Shown one piece after another: positions 34,327 to 43,612 of a stretch of DNA of 64,000 nt (position 1 is its first letter; each line of letters starts with the position of its first letter). The stretch lies in contig NZ_JABAEF010000013.1 of assembly GCF_023701945.1 (NCBI RefSeq), forward strand, positions 62,001 through 126,000. The letters run 5' to 3'. The notes under the pieces were generated by a model, which worked only from the letters and a program-made list of their open reading frames with translations, searched no databases and was not told the DNA's origin. Position numbers and translations under genes: made by a program. This DNA comes from Rhizobium sp. CG5 (GTDB lineage Bacteria > Pseudomonadota > Alphaproteobacteria > Rhizobiales > Rhizobiaceae).

Positions 34327-36300
34327 GTGCCGCGCGGCAGAACGGAGCGCCGGGTGGCGGAACTGGTACCGACGACAGAGCGGCAGGTCGATGCTGCCGA
34401 TATCCTGATTGAGGAAGAGGCGCTGCGCCGTGCGGATGCGCTTTTGCTGGAGGAGGAAATGGCCAAGGCCATTCATCCGATCATTGCCCGGGCCATGACG
34501 CCGCTCGCCACCTATTTCGGTGGCATCATCATCGTCTACTATTTTCTGGAAACGACGGGCGGTTTCCTGGTCATGTCGGTCCTGTCGGCGATGACGGCGG
34601 CTATCCTTCTGCTGGCCGAACACCGATGGCTGGCGGACTATCGCAGCATTCGGCAGCTGGAAGCGGCCAGCGCCATCGTCGGCTTGTTGATCTACGCCAA
34701 TATCCTCGCCTTCCTGCATTTCCACCCGGAACCGGTGCGGCTGTCCTATTTCATCCTGGCGATGATGTGCGTGGTGACGGTCGGTGCCACCTTGCGGGTG
34801 GTGATCGGCGGCGCCTTGCTGTCGTTGTGCACCATGTTGTGGCTGGCCTATGGCCTGGGGCCGGACATCCTCGCGCAATATGCGATGCTGGGCATTGCCT
34901 GCATTTTTGTTGCTTTCGGCATGGTTCTGTTGATGCGCAATGCCATCGGGCGCGCCGTGAAGGCGCGGATCCTGGCCGATGCGTTGCGCGGCAAGGCGCT
35001 GGAGCAGGCTTACAAGGATGCGCTGACCAGTCTTCCGAACCGTCGCCGGTTCTTTACCGAACTGGAAGCCTTGCTTGAGCCCGGCGCGGCTTCGGAACCG
35101 TTTTTTATGGGGATCATCGATCTCGACGGGTTCAAGCCGGTCAATGACCTCTATGGTCACGCGGTTGGTGACGAGCTGCTGATCCAGGTCGGCGAGCGTC
35201 TGCAATCGATTTTCGCCGAGGAACACATGGTGGCCAGGCTTGGCGGCGACGAATTCTCGCTGCTGATCACCAGGCCGATCGACGATCAGGCCTTGCAGGC
35301 GCTTGGCCGGGAAGCCATCGAGGCGCTCAAGCGGCCGTTTCGGGTCGGCGATCGCGACGTCACCATTTCCGGCTCGGGCGGCTTTGCCCAGTTTCCGCGC
35401 AATGGCCGCACGGCCGGCGAAATCTACGAGCGTGCCGATCATGCGCTCTACAGTGCCAAGAGCCATCGCCGCGGCGATATCGTCATCTTCGACGATCGCC
35501 ATGAGGCCGATATCGGCAATATGGGCCGGGTCGAGCAGGCATTGCGCATCGCCGATCTCAATCGCGAGCTTTCGGTGGTCTTCCAACCGCAGATCGACGT
35601 GATCGCGCGGCGCACCGTCGGCTTCGAAGCCTTGGCGCGCTGGGAGAGTTGCCGGCTTGGCAAGGTGGCCCCGGACGTCTTCATCGCCGCGGCAGAACGT
35701 TCCGGGCTGATCGAGATGGTCACCGAAACCCTGTTGCGCAAGACGCTCTGCGCCATGGCGGACCTTCCCTCCGATATCCGCGTCGCCTTCAATCTCTCGG
35801 CCTGCGATCTCGTCTCGGAGCGGTCGATCAGCCATATCTGCTCGCTCGTCAGGCAGAGTGGCATAGAGCCGGGCCGGCTGGAATTCGAAATCACCGAGAC
35901 GGCGATGATGACGGATTTTGAGCGTGCCCGGGAAGCTCTGGCCACTCTGTCGGCAATGGGATGCCGGATCGCGCTCGACGATTTCGGATCGGGTTATTCG
36001 AGTTTTGGCTATATCCACCGGTTTCCGTTGAACAAGATCAAGACCGACCGGGGTTTTGTCAGCCAGCTGGACGATGGGGCGATCGGCCACAACATCATTC
36101 GCGCCATGGTGGATCTGTGCCGCAACCTCAATCTGGACTGCCTTGTCGAGGGCGTCGAGACCTTGGCGCAGATGGAGGCCGCCCAGGCCTCAGGCGCCCG
36201 TTACGTTCAGGGCTATTATTTCGGCCGGCCGATGCCGATGGCCGAGGTTCTCGACTATCTGGCGGTCGAAGCCACCAAGAGCGAGCGCTTCGTGTCCTGA
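34327..36300 (+). CDS. membrane GGDEF-EAL cyclic-di-GMP protein
   Basis: The 657-residue protein has about six membrane helices (residues 55-205) with no recognised sensor domain. A GGDEF domain with intact GGDEF (306-310) follows, then an EAL domain with EAL (434-436), EFEITET, DDFGSGYSS and VEGVET. Both activities look possible. The RxxD inhibitory site before GGDEF is absent (AEEH instead), so no product inhibition is expected. The start is GTG at 34327, with no strong ribosome site and a second GTG at 34354. Confidence 0.9.
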   Translation: MPRGRTERRVAELVPTTERQVDAADILIEEEALRRADALLLEEEMAKAIHPIIARAMTPLATYFGGIIIVYYFLETTGGFLVMSVLSAMTAAILLLAEHRWLADYRSIRQLEAASAIVGLLIYANILAFLHFHPEPVRLSYFILAMMCVVTVGATLRVVIGGALLSLCTMLWLAYGLGPDILAQYAMLGIACIFVAFGMVLLMRNAIGRAVKARILADALRGKALEQAYKDALTSLPNRRRFFTELEALLEPGAASEPFFMGIIDLDGFKPVNDLYGHAVGDELLIQVGERLQSIFAEEHMVARLGGDEFSLLITRPIDDQALQALGREAIEALKRPFRVGDRDVTISGSGGFAQFPRNGRTAGEIYERADHALYSAKSHRRGDIVIFDDRHEADIGNMGRVEQALRIADLNRELSVVFQPQIDVIARRTVGFEALARWESCRLGKVAPDVFIAAAERSGLIEMVTETLLRKTLCAMADLPSDIRVAFNLSACDLVSERSISHICSLVRQSGIEPGRLEFEITETAMMTDFERAREALATLSAMGCRIALDDFGSGYSSFGYIHRFPLNKIKTDRGFVSQLDDGAIGHNIIRAMVDLCRNLNLDCLVEGVETLAQMEAAQASGARYVQGYYFGRPMPMAEVLDYLAVEATKSERFVS

Positions 36301-36306
36301 CGTTGT

Positions 36307-37452
36307 CTATCCCGGCAGGCGGGGATGGGGGATTTTCTGCGTCGGCACCAGCTCGTTGAAAATGGTCATGCCGATCAGCGATAGCGGCAAAGCGAGCATG
36401 GCACCGACCGCGCCCCACATCCAGGTCCAGAAGATGATCGCCACAAAGACGGCGAATGCATTGATTTCCAGCCGCTTGCCCATCACAGCCGGCGTGACGA
36501 GATTCTCCACCACCGCATGCACCGTGAAGAAAGCCGCGGCCGGGGCCAGCCCGAGGATCAGGCTGTCATGGGTCAGCATGCCGGCGACGGCCAGCGCCAG
36601 GGTCATCAGCGTGACCCCGAGGAAGGGTACGAAGCTCGACAGAAACGCAAAGAACCCCCACAGAACAGGCATCTGCAGCCCGCCGAACCAGGAGATGAGC
36701 ACCATGGACAGGCCGACGCCGGCATAGATCAGCGAGGCGGTGGCAAAATAGTATCCGAGTGCGGTCTGAATGGCATTATAGGTGCGGATGAAGGCCAGTC
36801 GGCGGGCGCGGTCGCGAAAGCCGATGATCATCGCCTTTCGGATCGACAGGCGGCTGGCAAGAAACAGCAAAAGGGCGGCAAAGAAGATCAGCGCCTGCAC
36901 GATCGCCGGCGTGACATTGGTGGCGAGGGTCGACAGGATGGTGCCGGTATTTTCCAGCAGGGCCTCGATCGACACAGGCCCGCTGCGAAACGTGGCGCTG
37001 GTGATATGCAGCCACTCGATCTTCTCCAGATAGGGTACCCAGCGTTCGATCGCCCGCTCGGCCATGACAGGCGCCTCTTGCGCCAGTTCCGCCATTGGTG
37101 TCAGCAGGGCATTGGCCGTCAGGATGACGATCAGCGCAAAAAGGGTCGACAGGATAAAGGCGCTGCCCATTGGCGGCACGCCGAGTTCGCCGAGACGATC
37201 TGCAGCGAGGCCGAGGATCAGGCCGACAACGATCGCCAGCGTGATGGGCATCAACACGGCCTTGGCGATGTAGATCGCCGCCACGGCCATGATCAGAAAA
37301 ATGCCGATCACAGACCATATCAGCGCAAGGTCGAGGCCGGATTTGCGGATCCGGACACGATGGATGGTCTTGCGTGTGTTGCGACCGGTCCGTTCGGCGG
37401 TGCGCGCACTGATGTCGCGCGGCCCATCCGCCCCGGTCGCTCTGTCGTCCAT
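36307..37452 (-). CDS. AI-2E family transporter (PerM/YdiK-like)
   Basis: The 381-residue inner-membrane protein has the AI-2E_transport topology: paired N-terminal helices, a soluble loop (about 125-175), then a C-terminal membrane block with FFAFLSSFVPFLGV and LVTPAVMGKRLEINAFAVFVAIIFWTWMWGAVGAMLALPL. Members export autoinducer-2 in one case and act as Na+/H+ antiporters or permeases of unknown substrate in others. It is convergent with the GGDEF-EAL gene, six bases apart. Confidence 0.9.
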   Translation of the reverse strand: MDDRATGADGPRDISARTAERTGRNTRKTIHRVRIRKSGLDLALIWSVIGIFLIMAVAAIYIAKAVLMPITLAIVVGLILGLAADRLGELGVPPMGSAFILSTLFALIVILTANALLTPMAELAQEAPVMAERAIERWVPYLEKIEWLHITSATFRSGPVSIEALLENTGTILSTLATNVTPAIVQALIFFAALLLFLASRLSIRKAMIIGFRDRARRLAFIRTYNAIQTALGYYFATASLIYAGVGLSMVLISWFGGLQMPVLWGFFAFLSSFVPFLGVTLMTLALAVAGMLTHDSLILGLAPAAAFFTVHAVVENLVTPAVMGKRLEINAFAVFVAIIFWTWMWGAVGAMLALPLSLIGMTIFNELVPTQKIPHPRLPG

Positions 37453-37542
37453 TGTCCGCCACCCTCGCTTGCGATGCGGAACAACGCGGCAAGGCCGGTG
37501 CGGTTCCGCCGGCGCGAAAATATTCCGGCGGTTATGGCCCCG

Positions 37543-38406
37543 TCAGGCGACGAGTTTCAGTCCCATCCCCCAGGGATCCTGGAGCGTGTAGCCTTCTGCG
37601 GTGCGCGTCACCGGAATTTCCAATGCCTCGAGGGCGGCAAGCGCCTTTTCCAGCGCCGGCGGTTCGTTGAAGCGCAGGGTGTAGTCCGCAAGGCCGGTCA
37701 TGGCGCCGCTGCGGGCCGTCGCGCCGCGGCTGTTCCAGATATTGGCGGCGATATGGTGGTGATAAGTTCCTGCACCAAAGAAGCTGGCGCCGGGATAGGT
37801 CGCCATTTTCTTCAGACCGAGAACGCCGTCATAGAAGGCATCAGCCTCAGGGATATTGCCGACCTGTAGATGCAGGTGGCCGATCGCCGTTCCGGCCTGC
37901 ATGCCCTGCCACGCCGTTTTGGGAGCGCTGTCGTAGAGCGCCTGCAGGTCGAGGCGATGGGTTGCCATCTCCACCGTGCCGTCGGCATGGAAGGTCCAGT
38001 CTTCAACCGGCCGGTCGGCATAGACTTCGATGCCGTTGCCCTCCGGGTCCGACAGATAGATGGCCTCGCTGACCAGGTGGTCGGAGGCGCCGTCCAGCGG
38101 CACATTGTTATGGGCGACATGGGTGATCCAGTGGGCGAGTGCGGCCCGATCCGGCATCAGGAAGGCGGTGTGGAACAGGCCGGCGGCGGTGCGTGGCGCC
38201 TTGGCCGCGTCCGAGCGTGTCGTCAGGGTCAGCAGCGGCAGTCCATGGACGCCGAGCACCACGCCACTGGCGCTTTTCTCGATAACCTGAAGGCCGAGCA
38301 CGGTCTGGTAGAAGGCGGCGACCATTTCGAGGTCGCGCACCACCAGGTGGGATTGCCCGACATGCACCGGGCGGGTCAGCGCAAAACTCTGATGTGTCAT
38401 GGTCAT
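37543..38406 (-). CDS. two-domain VOC family dioxygenase-like protein (CatE type)
   Basis: The 287-residue protein has two vicinal-oxygen-chelate domains. The N-domain is VGQSHLVVRDLEMVAAFYQTVLGL...IYLSDPEGNGIEVYADRP. The C-domain starts IGHLHLQVGNIPEADAFYDGVLGL and includes TYHHHIAANIW. His in GQSH/GHLH and Glu in GIEVY are metal-ligand candidates, as in extradiol dioxygenases such as Bacillus CatE. The substrate is unknown. The start is chosen with GGGAGA upstream. Confidence 0.88.
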   Translation of the reverse strand: MTMTHQSFALTRPVHVGQSHLVVRDLEMVAAFYQTVLGLQVIEKSASGVVLGVHGLPLLTLTTRSDAAKAPRTAAGLFHTAFLMPDRAALAHWITHVAHNNVPLDGASDHLVSEAIYLSDPEGNGIEVYADRPVEDWTFHADGTVEMATHRLDLQALYDSAPKTAWQGMQAGTAIGHLHLQVGNIPEADAFYDGVLGLKKMATYPGASFFGAGTYHHHIAANIWNSRGATARSGAMTGLADYTLRFNEPPALEKALAALEALEIPVTRTAEGYTLQDPWGMGLKLVA

Positions 38407-38546
38407 GGTGTCGTCTCCCTGCCGGCAGGGCCGGCGTCTGGATCGTCTCTATTGACTGCAATATGGCATCACTTCGCTGTTCACGGTAGATCGCGCAATG
38501 ACAAAGCATCGTTCAGTAATTATTGACGATGCCGATCCCTTAGAAC

Positions 38547-38560
38547 TTGATCTTGATCAA
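38547..38560. promoter_or_regulatory. FNR/FixK box upstream of universal stress protein
   Basis: TTGAT-CTTG-ATCAA is a perfect match to the FNR/FixK/FnrN consensus TTGAT-N4-ATCAA. It lies 84 bases before the start codon of the universal stress protein, leaving room for a class II promoter. It predicts induction at low oxygen. Confidence 0.8.
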
Positions 38561-38644
38561 TGCAGCGGCTGCATTTGGATGGAAAAGTCGAGGCAGAGAG
38601 GACGGGCGGGTCGTATTTCGATCCGCTGCCAAAAGGAGAGCAAC

Positions 38645-39055
38645 ATGTACACGAAAATCATCGTCCCGGTTGATTGCGGTGCCCTCGACAAGGGCGAGAA
38701 AATCCTGCGCAAGGCAGCGACCCTGCTGGATGCCGGCGGCCAGATCGTGCTTCTGACCGTGGTCGAGGATATGCCGGGCTATCTGGCCATCGACCTGCCG
38801 GTCGATATCATCGAGAATGCCATCAAGGACGGCAGGTCCAAGCTGGTGGAACTCAAGGAAAAGACCGGCATCGATGCCCGCGTCGAATTGCGCAGCGGTG
38901 CGCCGGCCCGTGAAATCCTGGCGGCGGCCCACGAGCATGGCGCCGACCTGATCATCATCGCATCGCACGTGCCGGATCTGGCCAATTACTTCATCGGTGC
39001 GACCGCAGATCGCGTCGTGCGTCATTCCAAGTGCTCGGTGCTGGTTGACCGCTGA
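38645..39055 (+). CDS. universal stress protein (UspA family)
   Basis: The 136-residue protein has the Usp fold: MYTKIIVPVDCGALDKGEKIL, the helix-strand block ADLIIIASHVP and the nucleotide-binding end GATADRVVRHSKCSVLVDR. Usp proteins protect cells in stasis or under low oxygen. The ATG at 38645 follows AAAAGGAG. A perfect FNR/FixK box upstream indicates oxygen control. The DksA-like gene follows 49 bases later on the same strand and may share the transcript. Confidence 0.93.
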   Translation: MYTKIIVPVDCGALDKGEKILRKAATLLDAGGQIVLLTVVEDMPGYLAIDLPVDIIENAIKDGRSKLVELKEKTGIDARVELRSGAPAREILAAAHEHGADLIIIASHVPDLANYFIGATADRVVRHSKCSVLVDR

Positions 39056-39104
39056 TCGCCGGGCCCTATCTACCAGCTATAAGAACAACGAGGAAACACC
39101 CGGA

Positions 39105-39425
39105 ATGGATACGGCGAAGTACGAAACCATCCTGCGCGACCGGCAGCGCGAACTCAATTCCCGCCTGCACAAGATCGATGACGATCTCGGCCGGCAGAAA
39201 AGTGCCGACAACGAGGACCGTGCCACCGAGACCGAAAACGACGAGGTGCTGGAGGAAATGGGCCAGGCCGGCGAGACCGAGTTGAAGGCCATCGATGCGG
39301 CGCTCGACCGGATCGCCAATGGCACGTTCGGCACTTGCGTCAAATGCGGTCAGGCGATTGCGCCGGAGCGTCTGGCGGTCGTGCCCTATACGCCATTCTG
39401 CCAGGAATGCGCGGCCGAACTGTAG
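39105..39425 (+). CDS. TraR/DksA-type zinc-finger protein
   Basis: The 106-residue protein has an N-terminal coiled-coil half (about 5-60, rich in Glu/Asp/Arg) and a C4 zinc finger (CVKCGQAI...FCQEC, about 78-101). It is shorter than DksA (about 140-150 residues) and lacks most of the long coiled coil, so it is a DksA-like relative that may bind the RNA polymerase secondary channel. It could be in one transcript with the Usp gene. A clear terminator follows. Confidence 0.88.
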   Translation: MDTAKYETILRDRQRELNSRLHKIDDDLGRQKSADNEDRATETENDEVLEEMGQAGETELKAIDAALDRIANGTFGTCVKCGQAIAPERLAVVPYTPFCQECAAEL

Positions 39426-39443
39426 TCGGACCTGTTTTGAAGA

Positions 39444-39480
39444 GACGCGCGGTTCTCCCGGACCGCGCGTCTTTGCGTTT
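39444..39480 (+). terminator. terminator after DksA-like gene
   Basis: GACGCGCGGT (39444-39453) and ACCGCGCGTC (39462-39471) form a perfect 10-bp stem followed by TTTGCGTTTG. Confidence 0.75.
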
Positions 39481-39621
39481 GACCCGAGGCCGTGAGGCGT
39501 AGCCGACCGCGCGGTGCACGAGCCTGCGGCTCCACGCCGATTGACGATCTTGCCGACGGTCACAAATTCGCTCATGATGGTGGTTATAGGGCATGGTATC
39601 GGCAATAGCGGGTGCAAGGCG

Positions 39622-40281
39622 ATGAGCGAACAATTCCGCTTTGGACGGAAATATGATGTCAGTGAACTGGTTGCCGATGGCATCGTCCATGGCATCGGCG
39701 TGGTCTTTGCGCTGATCGGCGCCACCGTGCTGATCTTCTATGCCACGGTCTGGTCCAGCTATGGCGAACTGGCCGCCGCCTGGATCTACGGGCTCGGGCT
39801 GGTCATCGCGCTTTCGGTGTCCTTCACCTACAATATGTGGCCGCATTCGCGCACCAAATGGTTCCTGCGGCGGCTCGACCATTCGGCGATCTTCATCCTG
39901 ATCGCCGCCACCTACACACCTTTTTTGCAGCGCGGCGCCCATGATCTTGCCGTGCTGGCGCTGCTGATCGGCATCTGGATCATGGCGGCGGCGGGCATTG
40001 CCCTGAAATGCCTGGTGCCTGGCCGCTACGACCGGCTTGCCATCCTGCTTTATCTGGGCATGGGCTGGAGCGGCGCACTGGCGATCGGCCCGATTTCCCA
40101 GAACCTGCCCTATATCACCATGCTGCTGATCGTCGTCGGCGGGGTGATTTATTCGGCCGGCGTGGTCTTCCATGTCTGGGAGCGGTTGCGTTTCCAGAAT
40201 GCCATCTGGCACGGATTCGTGGTGACGGCCGCCGCGGTGCATTATTCCGCCGTGCTCACCGCCTTCAGCTACGGTGCCTGA
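39622..40281 (+). CDS. haemolysin III family protein (PAQR/YqfA-like)
   Basis: The 219-residue protein has seven predicted membrane helices and the HlyIII/PAQR motifs. They are SELVADGIVHGIGVVFALIG near the start, the Ser/His/Asp set in FTYNMWPHS and RRLDHSAIFILIAATYTPF, and the C-terminal HVWERLRFQNAIWHGFVVTAAAVHY. The conserved His and Asp are zinc-hydrolase-like. The physiological role is unclear. The start at 39622 is uncertain, and an upstream in-frame ATG at 39514 exists. Confidence 0.88.
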   Translation: MSEQFRFGRKYDVSELVADGIVHGIGVVFALIGATVLIFYATVWSSYGELAAAWIYGLGLVIALSVSFTYNMWPHSRTKWFLRRLDHSAIFILIAATYTPFLQRGAHDLAVLALLIGIWIMAAAGIALKCLVPGRYDRLAILLYLGMGWSGALAIGPISQNLPYITMLLIVVGGVIYSAGVVFHVWERLRFQNAIWHGFVVTAAAVHYSAVLTAFSYGA

Positions 40282-40392
40282 ATAGCGCGCCTGACCAAAA
40301 AATCATAACAGGTCGATGCCATCCGGCGCTGGACACGGGTGATGATCGTCTTATATAGTAGAAAAATATCAAATTTAATGGATTTGTAACCG

Positions 40393-40899
40393 ATGCCGTC
40401 TTCCGTCCTGATCCGCGATGCCGGCGAGGCCGACCTTGCCGCTATCCGCGATATCTATAACCACGCCGTCGAGCATACCACGGCGATCTGGAACGAGGTT
40501 TTGGTGGATGTCGACAATCGCCGGTCCTGGATGGAGCTGCGCCATGCCAAAGGGTTTCCGGTCCTGGTCGCGGAGCGCGACGGCCGGGTGGCGGGCTATG
40601 CCTCCTATGGCGACTGGCGCGCCTTCGATGGCTATCGCCATACGGTCGAGCATTCCGTCTATGTCGACAAGGATTGCCGGGGCGGCGGCATCGGCCGGTT
40701 GCTGATGCAGGCGCTGATCGAGCGGGCGAGGGCGGCAAAAGTGCATGTGATGATTGCGGCCATCGAGGCGGAGAATGCCGCCTCGATCCGGTTGCACGAG
40801 AGCCTCGGTTTCCGCCTGGTCGGCATTCACAGTCAAGTCGGCACCAAATTCGGCCGCTGGCTGGATCTGGCGGCCATGGAACTGAAGCTGGAAAGCTGA
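40393..40899 (+). CDS. phosphinothricin-type/L-amino acid N-acyltransferase (GNAT)
   Basis: The 168-residue protein aligns by eye with the PAT/MnaT (YncA) branch of GNAT: IRDAGEADLAAIRDIYNHAVEHTTAIWNE, YASYGDWRAFDGYRHTVEHSVYVDKDCRGGGIGRLLMQALI and HESLGFRLVGIHSQVGTKFGRWLDLAAME. These enzymes acetylate methionine sulphoximine/sulphone or phosphinothricin. A detoxifying role is likely, but the native substrate is unknown. Confidence 0.9.
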   Translation: MPSSVLIRDAGEADLAAIRDIYNHAVEHTTAIWNEVLVDVDNRRSWMELRHAKGFPVLVAERDGRVAGYASYGDWRAFDGYRHTVEHSVYVDKDCRGGGIGRLLMQALIERARAAKVHVMIAAIEAENAASIRLHESLGFRLVGIHSQVGTKFGRWLDLAAMELKLES

Positions 40900-41022
40900 T
40901 GGCCCTTGGCCGCTGACTATTCTTGGCAATAGTCAATGATTACTAGGTTTTGCCCAAAAAATCCCGTCGACGGATCGATACGGACGTGCATGATGCGGCC
41001 ACGTTGCATAGGGGGATTTACA

Positions 41023-41406
41023 ATGCGATCAATCGTTTCGGCTTTGCTGGTGTCGTCCGCCGTCCTGTTCGTCTCCGGCCCTTTGTCGGCGCAGACAGCA
41101 GGCGATCCGATCGAAAGCTATTGCGCGACCATGGGGCATCGCGATCACTTTGCGTCGGATGGCTATCCGCTCGACAATGCGGCGGCGATCATCCGCCAGG
41201 ATCGCGCCAATTTCCACGCCTTCCGCAAGCGCGACCCGAGCGACGAAAACGATTCCATCTTCAGCTCGAAGGCCAATCGTGCCGCGCTCGAAGGCTGGCT
41301 CAGGGCCGGCAGCATCGATGCCGATGCCGAGGATGCCATCGTCAACGGCACCCCGGATGTCTGCGTCGACATCTATGAGGACTATATCAACGTCGTGGTG
41401 CTCTGA
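41023..41406 (+). CDS. secreted protein of unknown function
   Basis: The 127-residue protein has a Sec signal peptide (MRSIVSALLVSSAVLFVSGPLSAQ) and a mature acidic domain with two cysteines (SYCATMGH and DVCVDIYEDY), probably disulphide-linked. No family recognised. The start at 41023 follows GGGGGA. It ends ten bases before a MITE-like element. Confidence 0.75.
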   Translation: MRSIVSALLVSSAVLFVSGPLSAQTAGDPIESYCATMGHRDHFASDGYPLDNAAAIIRQDRANFHAFRKRDPSDENDSIFSSKANRAALEGWLRAGSIDADAEDAIVNGTPDVCVDIYEDYINVVVL

Positions 41407-41415
41407 GCCTTTGCT

Positions 41416-41690
41416 CTAGAGCGTTTCCTGGTTAGATTGAAACATTCTGTTGGCTCAAACGGTTCCGGATGGTCGCCCGGCCGGCGCGCGTCGTAGTCAC
41501 GCCCTACGGCCAAGCCGGCCGGGCGATCAGGCGGCCCGTTTCAGCCAACCCGAAGGGCCGGGCATCTTTCCGCCAGGATCAAAGGCGATCGGCTCGGACG
41601 TACCAAAAGGTATGCCCTTCGCCAATCGCCTTTGCCCTGACGAAAACCTGCTCCGGCAGAATGCTTCAATCTAACCAGGAAACGCTCTAG
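41416..41690. mobile_element. MITE-like element with 34-bp terminal inverted repeats
   Basis: CTAGAGCGTTTCCTGGTTAG and the next 14 bases (41416-41449) recur inverted at 41657-41690 with a single mismatch. The 207-base interior has no coding frame worth naming and holds shorter dyads (GCCGGCCGGGCG; GGCGATCGG/CCAATCGCC). Both ends finish in CTAG, which could be a TA target duplication as left by IS630/mariner-type transposases, or part of the repeat. The right end supplies the stop codon of the RTX gene. Confidence 0.75.
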
Positions 41691-43300
41691 AACAGGAAAT
41701 CGTCGGCGGTGATCGTCGACGCCTTGATGTCGTCCAGGGTGATCGTGTCGCCGCCCGACAGGGTGATGACGGTGTCGCCGTGCACGGATTTGATCGACGA
41801 GATATCGCTGAAATCATCGATGCCGCTATAACCGGTGAGGTCGATGTGGTCCTTGCCGTTCTGGAAGTCGGTGATGGTGTCGTCGCCGCCGTGCTTGCTG
41901 AAGACGAAGGTGTCGGCGCCGCCGTTGCCGGTCAGAACGTCGTCGCCGCGCCCGCCGGTCAGCACATTGGCGGCGCTATTGCCGGTGATCGTATTGTCGA
42001 GGCTGTTGCCGGTGCCGTTGATCTTCGACGAACCGCTCAGCGTCAGGTTTTCGAAATTGGCACCCAGCGTCCAGCTGATCGTCGATTTCACGGTGTCGAC
42101 GCCCTGGTCGGCATATTCCTTCAGGGTCGCATCGATGCCGACCTTGTAGAGATCGTTGCCGGCGCCGCCATAGACGGTTCCGGTCACTTCGCCCTTCAGC
42201 GAGGTGAAGGTGTCGTTGCCGGCACCGAGCTTTACGTCACCGTAGAGGCTGCCGGTATTCGTCACGGTCTCGGAGCCCTTGCCGGACTGGAACACAACGC
42301 CGGACTCGGCATAGACCGATCCGGTGGTCTTGAAAGTCGTGTCGCCGGTCGAGGAGACGATGATCGTCGCCGCGGTCTCGGACGTGCCCTTGATGATATG
42401 GGTATTGGTGACCGTGCTGTCGTCGCCCGATATCCGCAGAGCCACGTCACCCGACAGCACTGACTTGTTGACGATGGTCGCATCGTCGCCAGTCGAACGG
42501 ACGGCGGTGCCGGACGACTTGATGGTGGCGTAGTTGGTCAGGGTCAGATCGTCGCCGGACGACGACACGCCGTAGGTCTTGCCGGAAACGGTGGTGGTAT
42601 TGGTGATGGTTGCGTCGTCGCCCTGGCTTGCTATGCCAGCGCCGGCCGACGAGGTGATGAGCTTGGTATTGCTGATGTCGGCGCCGTCGCCGGTCGAGCG
42701 GATGCCGTCAAGAACCGAGCGTATGGTTTCGTTGTTGGTGATCGTTGCATCCGATCCGGTCGAGACGATGCCGCGCGCCGCGCTCGAAACGATCAGGGCA
42801 TTGTTATCAATCGTCACATTGTCGCCCGATGAGACGATGACATTGCCCTTGCCCTTCAGGCTGCCGTCATTGTTGGCAATCGTATCGCCATCGCCCGCCG
42901 TGACGATCACCGAGCCTCCGGTCGAGGCCATGGTGCCGTCATTCTCCACCGTATTGCCGTCGCCCAGCAGTTTCAGGCTGGTCGACCCGGTCTTCACAGT
43001 TCCGATATTGAGAAAGTCGACGCCGCCGCTATAGGCCACAATACCGGTGCCGCTGGCGGTGAAGCTTGCCACGTAATCGATGCGGATGGAGGTGTCGCTA
43101 TCGGCAAGCGCCGAACTGCCAAGCACGAAGGCCGTGCCGCTGGTCGAGGTCAGGCTGCCCTTGATGATGAAGCTCTGGCCGGTCGTCGTGCCGGTCGCGT
43201 CGATCACGGTGCCTTTGGTCGACAGCGATGTATCGGTGTCGAGAATCCACGTCTCGTCCTTGGTCGCGGCCCTGATGGCCGTCGTGAAATATGTCGTCAT
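41687..43300 (-). CDS. beta-solenoid repeat protein with RTX C-terminus
   Basis: The 537-residue protein has nine degenerate repeats of 21-23 residues (about 110-305) built on G-[DS]-x-x-[TA]-[ILV]-x-N, as in GDDATITN, predicted to form a parallel beta-helix. An RTX part follows (about 355-470: [34 protein letters not shown]), ending DDFLF. It has no Sec signal, so type I secretion is likely. Its segment [24 protein letters not shown] resembles one in the ExsH-like protein, hinting at a shared module. The start has AGGAGA. The TAG stop is contributed by the adjacent repeat. Confidence 0.85.
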   Translation of the reverse strand: MTTYFTTAIRAATKDETWILDTDTSLSTKGTVIDATGTTTGQSFIIKGSLTSTSGTAFVLGSSALADSDTSIRIDYVASFTASGTGIVAYSGGVDFLNIGTVKTGSTSLKLLGDGNTVENDGTMASTGGSVIVTAGDGDTIANNDGSLKGKGNVIVSSGDNVTIDNNALIVSSAARGIVSTGSDATITNNETIRSVLDGIRSTGDGADISNTKLITSSAGAGIASQGDDATITNTTTVSGKTYGVSSSGDDLTLTNYATIKSSGTAVRSTGDDATIVNKSVLSGDVALRISGDDSTVTNTHIIKGTSETAATIIVSSTGDTTFKTTGSVYAESGVVFQSGKGSETVTNTGSLYGDVKLGAGNDTFTSLKGEVTGTVYGGAGNDLYKVGIDATLKEYADQGVDTVKSTISWTLGANFENLTLSGSSKINGTGNSLDNTITGNSAANVLTGGRGDDVLTGNGGADTFVFSKHGGDDTITDFQNGKDHIDLTGYSGIDDFSDISSIKSVHGDTVITLSGGDTITLDDIKASTITADDFLF

Positions 43301-43612
43301 GACATCTCCTTGAAACGGAGGCGAGGATAGAGCCTGGGTCTGAACGATGGGTTAAGGGCCCCCTTATGTCGATCTCGCGGCAAAAGGGGAAGCGTTATCT
43401 GTGGGCTTCCTCGTGTGTGATTTCGCATCTGTCAATTGGCAGCGCAGTATTGCGTCCATGGTCATGCTATTGTTTAGCTTCGCGTGTGCTGCTGTGCTAA
43501 CCTCACACCAATGAGGAGCTGCGGACCCGTTGTTGGGTCCGATAAAGCACGGGGAAATCTCCCCTTGCTTCGCTTTCGCTCCGAAAGCCTCCGTTGCCCG
43601 AAGGGGTACGAT
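43301..43612. other. 312-bp leader region of the sensor kinase
   Basis: It holds two hairpins close to the kinase start: CGGACCC/GGGTCCG (43522-43541) and GGGG-AAATCT-CCCC (43551-43564). The second is followed by CTTGCTTCGC, and the ribosome site AAGGGG lies at about 43600. The first part must carry the promoter of the divergent RTX gene. The hairpins could be a translational or attenuating element. Confidence 0.45.

Noticed and set aside
34144-36090. 648-codon minus-strand frame antisense to the GGDEF-EAL gene
   Set aside because: Shadow of a real gene on the other strand; no motif or ribosome site.
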